Source of the DNA: Omphalotus guepiniiformis
Taxonomy: Eukaryota; Basidiomycota; Agaricomycetes; Agaricales; Omphalotaceae
Direction: 5' to 3'
Assembly (NCBI GenBank): GCA_028554645.1
Contig: JAQOOI010000018.1
Location: 372,001-436,000, forward strand
Length of the DNA: 64,000 nt
The notes beneath the pieces are model-generated. The model was not told the origin of the DNA, searched no databases, and was given only the letters and a program-made list of their open reading frames with translations. The position numbers were made by a program, and so were the translations under genes. Below, in pieces: positions 26,401 to 37,455 of the stretch (within the stretch, counting starts at the first letter, position 1; each line of letters opens with the position of its first letter).

Positions 26401-28913
26401 CTGAATGTCACCAATGCACCAGTGGATAGTGCATCTTCGGCCGATCGTTTGTGTAATGGTGATTCATTGTCGTGGGTCAAGTCATAGAGCAGTGCATGCG
26501 GCATAGATCCGTTTAACGGGATCACGACAGCTTTACGCACGGGTCCTTTTCCAGTGGGCGACGAAATCTCTTCGGTACGTGTTAGGCATGCGCCATCCAT
26601 CGAACCTAGAAACAGATGTCCATGAGTAGTGCGATAGAATCAACGAACAAGAATTTCACCAGCCGGTTTGCCGACTCCGTGCCGGTAAAGCAACCTAGAG
26701 TATTCCTTTGGGTCCCAGCCGTTGTAGCTTTCACGAACGAGACTGTTGACACCCAGCCTCTTGACGAAGAGCAGATCCATCTCCTCACTACCAGTAAAGA
26801 GCTCAGCACAGACGTACAAGTCCGGATTCACCACACGAGCCGCGTCAAGCATCCAGACGCCAACGTGCAACGGGGTGGAATGGCAATTATCGATACGAAA
26901 TCCGTCGAAACTTCCCGCAAGAGAAGTAACATACGAGGTTATGTGGGACCAGAGCCAAGGGTTGTCTTCAGGACCAGATCCATACCGAAGCTTGACACAA
27001 TCACCCCATACAATGACTTCGCGCCTAAGGTAGGCTTTTGACGGAAGCAAGGCAAAATTCTGCAATGGGTCGGCAGCCCATATCCAACCATTATTGGCTA
27101 AAGAATACACCAGTGGATCTGAATCAGGTTTTGGTCCAATTCGTGTAAAGTAAGTCTCGACCAAAGGATTCCTAGATAAGGAGATTAACGATGAATCTGG
27201 GAGGGAGACGAGGATACACATACGTTTTAGATATTTCACCCAGCCTTGGCCCGTTTTCATCCAGCCTCGCGTACTTGAGCCTATTCTTCACATTATCAAT
27301 CGCGACTCTGGTATCCTCTTCCCATTCCTGATATAGAGGCACATTGACAACGTCGACCACTCTAACCCAAGCATCTGCAAGAGCTGCCTCATCCTGCAAC
27401 TCAGTGAAGGCCGCCCTGACGAGACCAGCGGCGATGCCAGGGTCAGATCGCACACCGAACCTAGACGCGAGCTGACCTCGCCCAATGACAACGTTGTGGT
27501 CACGAAGAATGTTTGCGATCTCCACAACAGACTTGCCTGCAACATCGGGACCAGACCAAGGAGTGACCTTTTCAGAGGCGAATGCAGCCTTGATAGTGTC
27601 TTTCTCGCGGGCAACGTCGAGAACATAGTATTGCCAGAGATTGAGTTCTTTGACGACTTTACGGAACGCTTCAATCAAAGTATCGACATCTTGCTCCGAC
27701 TGAACAGATGTGGGAAGACCTCTTGACACGAGTGAGCTTGAAAACTCTACTATTGCAGAATCCAGCTCGAGCGCAGGGGTTAAATGAGGGGAGTTGGCAG
27801 GACTGAAACCTGCATAAATCTGATCAATATATGAGAGGCATGTATTGCGCGTCACGTACCAGACTCAGGATGGTCGACAAGCCAAGGGCTGTCATTTGCA
27901 GTATGGTTAAGCACGACATCAGTCAAGCTCAGTAATCCATACTCCTCCCGAGCAACCTTCAGAATCGCATCGACCTTTGCTTTACCCCCATCGTCTCCTC
28001 GAGGACCGTCGAACATACTCGGATCATACTGTAATTGACCACGGATAGAGTAGGGACTGTCGCTCTCGCCTCTCTCCTGTAAAGGTGTATAATGAATCAT
28101 GGTATATCCTCTATTCCTTGCTTCAGCAAAGTGCTTCTTCCACTGGGGTAATGGCCCCATCCATTTCGATACCAGGGTCAAGATAGAAAGGCCATCAAGG
28201 GGAAGGTTGACCGTATTATTTTGAACTTCAACTTCAGAAGGAGACGAAAGCGACATTTCGGGGACAAGAGGAGCTCTAGCTTTGACACGAAGAATAGGAT
28301 CAACGTTGAAGTAGCCTTCACGACCCTTGATACGCTCGCCTGGTGTTTCACCGTCATATTCAATCCAGAAAACGAAGGCACCGGCGTGCGAGATGGGTAG
28401 ATCAACTTGAATCGGCCTTGAAAAGTCAGATGGTAACCTGCGAAGATAATTAGGGCGGATGTATGCGCGTCAGAAGGCGTGACATCTACATACTCGCGTT
28501 TACTAAAGCGAGAACGATCGAATTTGCCTCCATCGAGGGGGAAGTTGGTCTTGAACACGCCGTTCTTAGCAGCAGGAGTCCCAGCATCAATCGAAACGCG
28601 CAAAATATACGGAACATAGGCTGGCGGGAGCCGAATGTACTAGATGTAATTTAGAATCAGAGAATCGCCAGAATAGCGAAAGGCTCACTGAGCGATCTTT
28701 GTGAGGACCGCCATCGACATCAAGACGTAGCTCATAAACGCGCAGAGGTGCCTCTCCAGGAGTCACTTGCGATTGAAAGAACTCTAGACCCTCATCAGCA
28801 GGGGTTTTTGGCGTTACTGGGCTGGACTCGGAGCTAGTCGTAGGTTTCCCTTTAGTGGGAATAGAAACATGTTGAGGATTGGCTTTGTTAACTGCTTTGC
28901 GGCCTTTACCCAT
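23440..28913 (-). CDS. GDB1: Glycogen debranching enzyme (4-alpha-glucanotransferase / amylo-alpha-1,6-glucosidase)
   Basis: Thirteen exons sum exactly to 1,607 residues: 28913-28689, 28639-28494, 28437-27860, 27809-27224, 27171-26660, 26605-26199, 26145-26055, 25992-24933, 24879-24365, 24310-24227, 24165-23843, 23791-23711 and 23655-23440. The length fits the bifunctional eukaryotic enzyme. The N-terminal GH13-like transferase shows [36 protein letters not shown] (nucleophile Asp) and [16 protein letters not shown] (acid/base Glu). The C-terminal glucosidase shows [39 protein letters not shown] and [10 protein letters not shown]. It moves maltotriosyl branches and hydrolyses the remaining alpha-1,6 glucose. 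The exon 7/8 join skips two nearer acceptors, because only the AG at 25993-25994 restores [13 protein letters not shown]. Confidence 0.95.
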
Positions 28914-29124
28914 GATGAAGGACGATAAAAGAGATGAAGAGGTGATGGTGGTTGAAAGTCAAGAGATGGCAGCAAGTTGCAACCCAAGGTTGTTCTCTCC
29001 CCAGATGATGATGATGTCAGTGATCTCATCCATACAAGCAAATATTCCCTTTTCGGGTAAGCATGATACCATTCTAGCGGACTCTCTCACGCGCAGCTTT
29101 ACAGTGAAATGCTGAAACTCGTTA

Positions 29125-31238
29125 CTAAAACAATACATCCAACATCCGCGATAGAAACCATCTGCCCTCGTCTCTCTCACCACTGCTTTCTTCCCCTGCG
29201 CCTATCACCCGCCCTCGCCCATCCGTTACAAATGGAGGTTGTGTTTGATCTTCTCTGTTAGCTGTGCCGTCCAAGGTCTCATCATCCTCAATTCCATCAA
29301 CCGCTCTCGGCCGTTCAATAGAAGCTGTGTTATTTGTATCATGACTGGTTGATGTTGTGCCTTCGCAAACCAAAGTGGTTTCCTCAACGGCATTCGCTTC
29401 ATCGAGTGTTGCACGGCCTGCGGGGCTATCCAGGTCGCCCGTGGGCGCTTGTGGACGTGAATTACTATCATCGTCAAGAAACGTAAGTTCTGGAGAGTCA
29501 GAAGAAGGGTTGGTGAGGTGTTCGTTCCAAAAAAAAATGGGCCTTGGGTCGACGTCATACTCAGATTCACTGTCACTCCACAATGGGTCACCGTCGTCGT
29601 CGCTGATGGCATGTATAGGCGGCATTGACGTGTCATACGACGCATTCTCGACATTGTCAGCAGCATTCCTTGGCGGTGATCTTGGAAGTTCAGCGGCTAG
29701 ATAATTGTCTATGCCATCCACGGTTTCGTTCGTAGTCCTATTAGGTGGCTCGTCCTGAGTTTCCTCGCCGTCTTCATCAGAAAACCAAAAAGCAAAATCG
29801 TCAAGGGAATGAAACAAGTGGCGCTGCTAGGAAAAGGCACATAGCTTAGACTATGGTTGTACGCAATTAAAAAACAACGCAACCATATAAGCTAGATTTC
29901 CTGGTGCAACTTCGCGGGCACCGGCGTTGAGAGTACGTAGACTGCTCGGCGAAGGGTCCAAAGACCAGCTTGTGATTGGCATTGACCTGTCGTTTATTGC
30001 TATTGTCGTTGGCGCGTCCGGCCTCGGCTCTTGGGCAGATGCGGAGACGGCTATGTCGAAGTTATCTCCTGGTCTTTGGACGCCAGCCTCCATCTGTCTA
30101 AAACGGTCGGTTACTGCTTGTAGCGTACTTGTAAGATGTGTCAAATGTTCATCTTGAAGGATCCGGTTGAATAGATCTAAATGGTTTCTGAAGGCGTTTT
30201 CGTTGGCCACGATGTCGAACAAATCTTCAGAGTCCACATCGAGTTCGCTATGACGTGATCTTCGTGATGCTCGCTGCCAGACCAGACAGGGTATTAGAGA
30301 GATGAAATATAATAGGGCATTGAGTTATGCTCACCTTCATGGACTCATCGGCGCCTTCAGAGAAGATATACGGAGTGCCGTCATTGTTCAAGTGCTGATA
30401 AAAGCAGTCTTTCCCAAACGGACAGGATGGCTTTCCATTATTCGCCTTCGACCGAACGAAATGCCTGCCATAAACATATGAGATTTGATTGTTCTCTTGG
30501 TAAACAGACATGGCCGCACCGACAAGGGACCCTGGCCATACTCTGCTTGTACGCAGCGATGATGGCACCTTTTCGAGGAGATCCCTGCTTGAAGAAGAGA
30601 GACGAGGGAGTGATAAATCTAGAGGGTGTACGGCACATTGGACACTTCTTGTGAACGCCAGAGAAGACAACATCGTCAGATTTTGGTGCTGGATCTCGCC
30701 ATTGCTTTATGCACTGTAGAAGCAACTATGAGATACATGAAACAACCTTTAAATCAAGAGTGAACTACCGTAATACAGAAGACGTGGCTGCAGCCGGCTA
30801 TATGATGGACGTGAGCATCAGAAAGACGAAGAGGTACAATATTCACGCACCGAGCAGACCAAACAGAGTTGGTTTCTCGAAGCATATCGAACATAATTCA
30901 TCCTCAGGATCAAGCTCTTGTGCCTTGCTCTCAGAGCTGGAAGCCTGTGATTCAGTCGCGACATGCTTGAACCAACATTTATCTGCCTTTTTGCAAAACC
31001 CTGCGAGCGCAAGACCGGTCACCAAGAGTTAGATCTAATGAATCCAGAAGACAAACCCCTTTGCAAAGTAACGACATGTCTTTGCTTGATCGTAGGGAGT
31101 CAATTTAGCGTGGACACCCTGGTCACTCTCTGGGTTTGCAGAGTGGAGAAACTTGCACTTGTTCCCAGCCCAGCAACCACGAGGATCTTGATAGTAGCGG
31201 CAGATTCCACGAGCCTTCGAGGTTGGGGGTCGTTCCAT
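29125..31238 (-). CDS. Makorin-like RING E3 ubiquitin ligase with CCCH fingers
   Basis: The order is two CCCH fingers (GICRYYQDPRGCWAGNKCKF and TCRYFAKGFCKKADKCWFKH), a C3HC4 RING (DELCSICFEKP to GCSHVFCITCIKQW to CPMCR), a third CCCH finger (CRHF...SCPFGKDCFYQH) and a long acidic tail (DSESEYD, DEDGEE). This is the makorin layout. Exons: 31238-31057, 31000-30851, 30797-30769, 30713-30520, 30464-30335, 30273-29884 and 29826-29125, about 591 residues. Exons 2-7 join cleanly in phase. The first junction does not: the run CCCC at 31056-31059 (GGGG on the gene strand) leaves the frame one base too long, and three Gs would restore the finger spacing C-x7-C-x5-C-x3-H. It is either an assembly error or a frameshift that kills the gene. 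Confidence 0.85.
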
Positions 31239-31442
31239 CAGTGCATTCGCTGATATAGTCGGTGTTCAAACGTTCAGAATAGTCCAAGTTGAAAGCAAAG
31301 ATGGAGTATACTAGTACTCCAGCTATGTTACGTAATGCACCGCAGATTCCAGAATCCAGACATCGTTGCAAGTCAGTAAAGTACAATATATAAAGATACA
31401 CGAATTGAAACACAAAGTATCTAGAAAAAAAACGTATCTAGT

Positions 31443-32579
31443 TCATCTGACACCTCGAAGGACCTCCTTCACACTACTTCGTTGCGCCAGGAGAGCCACA
31501 ATCTGCCATCGTTGATCCGACACCTCGCGATCCTTCAACAAAGGTATGTCTCTATCCTCGTCTTCATCTTCTCGGTCTCCAAGCGCTAATCTCATAGCCG
31601 CTGCGCTTTTATTAGGAAGATCAGCAGGGGCCATCGTAAACAGTGTCTCAAACGCAGCCGTGGACAAGAGTTTTTGATGATGAGACGATGAAGATTCCTT
31701 GGACGGGGATATAGAAGATATGGCGAGAGACTCCGTAGTCAGTGTCAAAGCATGTGTTATCAGTTGCTTCAGTTTGACCTATGGCTTCAGAGATAAGCAG
31801 AACGTTAGACAACGCCGGTACTCTGCATTACCTCGCAAGCAAGATGCATAAGAGTCGACACATTTCGAGCAGGCATGCCTATATTGTTTTGAGCACAGAT
31901 GAGATTTATACGATCTGCAATATGTTGAACTGTAGGAGCGCGGGTCACGGAAGCCAGATGCAAAGCGAGACGGCTGCCAGGTGGATCTGGGTGGCAGTCA
32001 ACCTTGGGGAGCAGTAGAAACAGACACAGACATACCACCGCGCTCTCGAAGCAGTATAACACCCCTTCCTCTCGCTATCTCATCCATGTCCTTTCTGGGT
32101 CTAGGGGTCTCGGATTGCGGAGACAGAGCCTGAAGACTTCTTATACGTTCACGTTCGTGCTTTCCCAGCGACACCGTCCATCGTTTGAGGCGAGAAGAAC
32201 GATAGGTTAGCTCATCTTCTGGAGTATCTGGACCTTGATACGGAAGTGTTCGTCGACGCTTCCGCGGAGGCGGTTTAGGTAGGTCTGGAGGAGGCGTCAC
32301 CGGTCTCTTGTGACTACGCGCATCGAAAAGCGAAATAATGAGTGCGTTATGTAGCTGAACTGGAGGAGCAAAGAGTTCTAGTAGGTAATAATGTTATGAA
32401 AGCAGATAATTCTCACTGAGATTTGGGGCGTCGAGAATTGGCTTTAGCGTGTCATCGAACTCTGTGCGAGAGATACGCCCTGTCACAAAGTTATGCAGGC
32501 ACTCAAAATATGTGACTGCTTTAGCACCGAGATTATTGTGAATTTGCGCCTTGATATTGGCCGTCGACGATAAAGACAT
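31443..32579 (-). CDS. HFI1: SAGA coactivator subunit Hfi1/Ada1 (SAGA-Tad1 family)
   Basis: Four exons (32579-32417, 32377-32036, 31986-31832, 31778-31443) encode 331 residues with consistent phases. The N-terminus reads IKAQIHNNLGAKAVTYFECL and GRISRTEFDD, then LKLFAPPVQLHNALIISLFD, the conserved start of the fungal SAGA-Tad1 family. A basic stretch (PRKRRRTLPYQGP) and a histone-fold-like region (LALHLASVTRAPTVQHIADR) follow. Hfi1/Ada1 is a structural core subunit that pairs with Taf12 in SAGA. It lies 205 bp beyond the makorin start on the same strand. TAF10 and SGF73, two other SAGA subunits, are 4-5 kb away. Confidence 0.88.
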
Positions 32580-32836
32580 TGGGTAGAGCTAAGCTTTGAG
32601 TATCACAGTTCTATCACTATGTCACGTACAGTCACACGTATTTGCAGTGGTGAATTATATACAGTACATCCCTGCAATGGGAAGACACGTATCAGTAGTA
32701 TGATATAAGGACAGTGTGGATGGTCAACAATTAGCTACAATATATGCATCGGTTCCAATCAGTCCATCCACCATAAAGCATTTTCTCCTGTTCTACTCCT
32801 GCGATAAACTTGCTAAATCTATCGTTTATCACTGGC

Positions 32837-34068
32837 TCAATCTGTGCGTATCACCGCCTCTGAATGATCACCATTCACGTCAGAGATGCCACCAATACCA
32901 GACAGGTGAAAAACGTACTGAAAAATTCATATGAAAGCCAGCAAAGAGCGCTACTCGGCATGGTAGTCAGAACACGAGGTGACAATCCTCGTCCAAACCC
33001 TTTCATCCCATCTCTACTCCAAATGACTCTGAAAGCGTCCATCATACCTCGCACATTCCGAATATCGGGATCTTGCGACGTTCCTCTAGTCTGCAGCATC
33101 GTCTTTGCAACGTCCAGCGGTGTTGTTACAGCAGCAGCTATTGCTCCTGCTCCTGCACCGGCAATCATGTGGGCGGATGGCGAATAGTCGTGTCTTGGAT
33201 TGAGTACACGTTTTAAATGTTCATATATTGTGTATTGGATGGCATTGAATGGTATAGAAATAGCCAACGTCGTTGGATAAGACACATAGAAAGCGGCTAA
33301 ACCCTCATGTTGATACACTGTTCGAGCGCAGGTGATAACGGACCGAAATTCTGATTTGTGGACTTGCATTCTTTGTTTGATGACTATGAGGGGATTCAGC
33401 TTGATGGTGGTATTGGAAAGCAGCAACAATCCAAACCGTCAAATGGATTCATGAGCGCATCTGCAGCGGTCGTGGCAGACGCGCCAGCAATTGCTACGAA
33501 ACATAATCAGAACATGGAGAGTAGAAATTTTTCAATCACGCACAAGTTGCAATCCATTGGTTACCTGCCTCATTCCCTCCCAAAAGCTCTTTGACCGCCT
33601 CCAGTGTACCAAAGTGCACTGCGTGGGCGGGCCCAGCGCCGAGCACTACCGACCAGACGCCTCTCCATAGAGCTCTCATCCCTTCCGTGGACGCTATTCG
33701 AGTAAAAGCATTGCCAACTCCACTGTAGACCGCGACAGGCGACGTCGCAAAGACTTGCATTCGCGTCTACAGAATATTTGTCAAAACGCTAAGCCTATGG
33801 ACGCGACGCGCTACCAGCCTTTATACTATCCACAGGATACATGACAGCATGCTCAGAGATACCAGCCTGAAAAATTCACTTGTTAAAAACGAGCTCTCAT
33901 CTTTTTTGAGAGACGAGACAACTCACGAGCGCGCCAGCCAGCATGTTAACCTATGTACCACACATTTTAGACTCACAACCAAATCGTTGAAAGAAGCCAC
34001 AAAGGAAAACGAACTGCAAGACCAGCATTGGCTGGTAGTGATTCATAGTCGATCTCATCTTCCGACAT
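32837..34068 (-). CDS. Mitochondrial carrier, mitoferrin (Mrs3/Mrs4) type iron importer
   Basis: Seven exons give 290 residues, typical for carriers: 34068-34015, 33950-33927, 33866-33819, 33766-33565, 33493-33437, 33383-32919 and 32859-32837. Three repeats carry the carrier signatures PVDSIKTRMQ, PFDVIKQRMQ and PLDVAKTMLQ, each starting PxD. The text NMLAGALAGISEHAVMYPVD, GPAHAVHFGTLEAVK and SIPFNAIQYTIYEHLK matches mitoferrins, which bring ferrous iron across the inner membrane. To keep PVDSIKTRMQ intact, the intron after AAG at 33819 must begin GCTGGT, a GC-AG intron. The short last exon (KAVIRTD) is a choice. Without it the frame simply runs to a stop at 32875. Confidence 0.9.
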
Positions 34069-34807
34069 TTTGAACACGTCTATGTCAAGTACGCTGGCAG
34101 ACCGGGAGGAACGAACACGGAGTTTTCAAGCCCGGGTCCAGGAATTATAAAAGGAAGAAACGGACAGTGTCTACGTGTAGGTGATACCTAGTTTTTGTAG
34201 GCCGCCAGAGTATGAGCCGGAATGAAGCAGTTGGTGGATGAGAGTGAAAGGTGAGTAGCACTACTCAGACATGTTCCCAGCCACATAATCTATTTCATTC
34301 TCATGAGTACCCTTCTGGTATCTCAGGATCGCACATTGATGTCCAAGTCAATCTTTTCTTTGCTGTCCACTTTATTCTCTACATACGTATCAAATGTAAT
34401 GATTTACTACTGAGTATTTCCGATCACTCGCGACCTTCATGAAAGAAAATAAACATACAATTTGGTCCTCGAGGCTCGAGCAGATTGCGCATCTCATTCA
34501 AAGTTCTTATACAACATCGGGTAACCACGCTTTCCCCGGGTGTTGGTTCGAAGCGTATACCCATAAGTTCTTGGATCCGGGCTGTTATTCGCCGGCTCTT
34601 TCGCACTTTAGAAAAATTGATAAAAACTCGCATGAATAGTGAGGTCCGACATTATATTGCATAGGCTATTCGAGTACGAGCTTCCTGTACCTGTAGGTGT
34701 TGGTCAATTGCGTATGAAGACGCAAGACGAATTCAATCAACGCGCCTTTCCACGATAAATTAGTCTCTAATCTTTGTTCCTTTTGATCATGCCATGGCCC
34801 GTCCACC
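34069..34807. other. 739-bp intergenic stretch, no gene seen
   Basis: It separates two minus-strand genes. No frame with recognisable sequence was found on either strand. It should hold the mitoferrin promoter and the HPT1 3' end. Confidence 0.5.
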
Positions 34808-35935
34808 TCATATAGACTTCCCTGCTTGCGCAACATCTATAGAAGCTAGACGATCGTGCTCCTCGATATTCCTGGGGCCAGTCAGTGACAAGCGTCGGAG
34901 TATATAGAACAACTGACGTTGACTCCCAGGGGTAGTCTAGCCTGTGAAAAAAGGCTCGTTAGCAAGGTTGAATCACAATGGCTAAGTGGGACTGACCAAA
35001 GATCACCAACCTCTTCGCCCGCGTAGTATCTGTGAAGCGCAAGTGACATGAAAAACCGTTCAATAACGAAGCTGACGATGCGCACGGTACGCCGGTGGGT
35101 AGCTGAGCCAACTTTGGCTTATTCTTATTGTGAACGACGAAGATTCCGAACTTGGTAGCTTCACGCAGCCCATCCCGCTCGCTCAAAGGACGTGTCAACA
35201 ATTCGGCTTCAACGTCTTTCTGTAGCTCGCGCAGCGCATATCTTGAGGCGGTGAGCTACTTATCAGTCTGTTAGATCGGTTATGTCTTACCCAAGTGTTT
35301 TCCGAGTGTCGTCAACTTCATCCTAGTCGAGATGATTCTTTGTGCACCATGAATTTGGATCGTAGCCTCTACTTACAACAATAAGAATTCGCTTCCCAAG
35401 GAGCATCCTGCCCGCCTCAGCACCTCTAATCATAGGGGAAAAGGTTCAACCAAGGCTTTGATTTTCCATCTGAATAAAGACTCACAGCCATTGAGTGCGA
35501 ATAACCTCTTGTCCAATCTGTTCTTCGGTGGCACCTTCTACTGGTTCATAGAGAGATAGACCAATAGCTTGGATTTGCAGCGTTTTGTTGGTAGTCTGTT
35601 CACGAAGAAATGTGCGCTAAAATTATGTTTCTGTGAGTTCACACCCGAGTGGCCATGCGTTCCATCGATTTACCATGACGCGAGCTGGGAAAAAACCTCT
35701 AAAAGAGATTAAATAAAGCCTTGCAATGGTTCTCGATTTACACGACTGACCCTCCTCCTGCACGGCATTTTCAGTCAAATTCTCTTTTCGTCCGAAGAAA
35801 ATGAAAAGGCGTACCAATGGCAACAAGCAAATCTGGGTTAAATTCTGTAGCAATCTTGGGTGTGCATTTCCGAATTAGATTGTGAATATTATTGTATGTG
35901 ACATGCCAGTGCTTGACTTGAGATTCGTCCGACAT
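34808..35935 (-). CDS. HPT1: Hypoxanthine-guanine phosphoribosyltransferase (yeast Hpt1 type)
   Basis: The enzyme makes IMP and GMP from hypoxanthine or guanine plus PRPP. Ten exons sum to 213 residues: 35935-35815, 35757-35751, 35698-35674, 35616-35486, 35425-35377, 35322-35291, 35241-35086, 35029-34997, 34941-34918 and 34871-34808. Motifs follow yeast Hpt1: KHWHVTYNNIHNLI, PDLLVAIGGGGFFPARVMRT, IQAIGLSLYE, the PRPP loop ILIVDEVDDTRKTL, then VPYYAGEEVGDLWLDYPWES. Exon 2 is only 7 nt (GAGGAGG) and is required to make IGGGGF. No alternative joins exon 1 to exon 3 in frame. The product is short and soluble with no targeting signal seen. Confidence 0.92.
35751..35757 (-). other. 7-nt microexon of HPT1
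   Basis: GAGGAGG lies between GTGCAG and GTCAGT on the gene strand. With ATT G before and A GGT TTT after, it encodes IGGGGF, the invariant glycine loop of the Hpt1 family. Omission breaks the frame. Confidence 0.85.
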
Positions 35936-36622
35936 GGTACTAGTAGAGAGAGAATAGAGAAAAGGATGTAAAAGTCTGAGGAGATGTTATCAACCAAGAT
36001 CACGCGGCGAAATCATTTCTAATTAGCGCCCACTAGCTCAAGCGCTCAATACGATATTCACTTTACAGCCTCTGTATATACAGACAAGTAGAGCTGACTG
36101 GCATGCAAAATTCTGATTCGTTTCGCGACAGATAACAATACACACAGATATGTAACAAGGGTTAATCGAAATCACGTATCCAACAACCATACGGCATAAA
36201 GTACCAAAGATGACTGACTAGCAATCGTATTCAAATCTCGTTGACCTGTAAGAACGAAATGTGAGTATGACAGGAACAAGTCTGAAACTTTGAATACAGA
36301 ATCAGAAAAGCGGGTCAAAGCCCGAAGGTAGCTGAGATAGTTTTCTGCAGTGCAAGCCCGAATCAAGACAACCCAGGCGATGCGTAAAGCCAAATGCCTC
36401 AAACATCATGAAAGAAAACAGAACGCGAACTAGACAAGACGTACCAGCACAACTGAACAACACGGAGCAAGGTGGAATCAGGAATGGGGCCAACGAAAAA
36501 CGAAAAAAAAAAGGTTACTTTTATATGGAACGACCAAATAAGGCCAAATACAAACACCACGTGCTCACATTTAGTCTCGACTTCAGCGCTTTCCAGGCGC
36601 TTTCCTAGTATTTGTCTACAAG
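35936..36622. other. Divergent intergenic region between HPT1 and TAF10
   Basis: It is 687 bp long and carries both promoters. An A-run (AAAAAAAAAA, about 36508) and ACACCACGTGCTCAC (36554-36568) are the only marked features. The latter contains a palindromic CACGTG E-box about 55 bp before the TAF10 start. No gene was recognised. Confidence 0.5.
36559..36564. promoter_or_regulatory. CACGTG E-box upstream of TAF10
   Basis: A perfect CACGTG palindrome lies about 60 bp before the TAF10 start codon in the divergent HPT1/TAF10 promoter. In fungi such boxes are bound by bHLH factors such as Cbf1 or Pho4 types. Whether it is used here is inference; a 6-mer occurs often by chance. Confidence 0.3.
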
Positions 36623-37339
36623 ATGTCGTCTCAACCACCTCCGTTCGCGTATCCCATATCTTCCGATTTACAACAATCTTCCAATGCTTCTGCAGCAGCC
36701 TCATCGTCACAGTCTACGAGCAGTGGAGCTGCTGGCTCTTCTACCCAGCAAGTACAACCAACATCTCGTCAGGCAGCGGAAGACGCGAGGAAGGATAGAA
36801 CCTTGGCCGAGTTCCTGTTAATGCTGGATGAATATGAGCCATTGGTAGCTCTTAAACCCTTAAATCTTATTCTTCTTGGTATTTGACACTTCCTTACATT
36901 CAGATACCGAATGAAGTGACGGACTACTACCTTCAAAGAGTCGGTTTCGAGTGCGAGGATGTTAGATTGTGAGCACACTGTTGCATGATTACATTCTTCA
37001 AATGTGCAATTTATACCGTTGCATCGTGATAGAAAACGTCTTCTCTCCTTGGCCGCTCAAAAGTTCGTGTCAGATATCGCCGCAGACGCCTATCAACACG
37101 CCCGCATCCGTACAAATGCGTCAGGAGGCCGCGCTCGAGCTAATCAGCCGTACGCTGGTCCTGGCTCGTTAAAGGTGTGTTTTGTTCTTGCCTCCCTATG
37201 TTCCTGTATCCGACCTCACCACCCGTACCAATCACAATATTTGCAGGACCGCACACGGACAACATTGACGATGGACGATTTGACTTCCGCTTTACAAGAG
37301 TATGGGATTAACGCCAGGAAACCAGACTTTTACTTGTAA
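36623..37339 (+). CDS. TAF10: TAF10, shared TFIID/SAGA histone-fold subunit
   Basis: Four exons (36623-36844, 36904-36968, 37033-37174, 37247-37339) encode 173 residues. A Ser/Gln-rich N-terminus is followed by the histone-fold core: EFLLMLDEYEPLIPNEVTDY, YLQRVGFECEDVRLKRLLSL, AAQKFVSDIAADAYQHARIR and the final RTTLTMDDLTSALQEYGIN, with ARKPDFYL at the end. The match to TAF10 is unmistakable. TAF10 dimerises with TAF3 or TAF8 in TFIID and with Spt7 in SAGA. SGF73 follows on the same strand after 116 bp, so their promoter and terminator must nearly overlap. Confidence 0.95.
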
Positions 37340-37455
37340 AATTATTGTATCTACATTCTCTGGAGTATGTACGAGTTGTACGATTAAAATGAGAGCACAT
37401 TCTGTCACGTTTTGTGTGACCTACTGTGACAGTCGCGCCTATCTTCTCTTCCGCG

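Noticed and set aside
30427..30719. Plus-strand frames over the makorin exons
   Set aside because: The minus-strand CCCH and RING motifs with matching splice phases explain this DNA.
33358..33594. Plus-strand frame opposite mitoferrin exons
   Set aside because: It covers an intron and exons of a strongly supported carrier and has no recognisable content.
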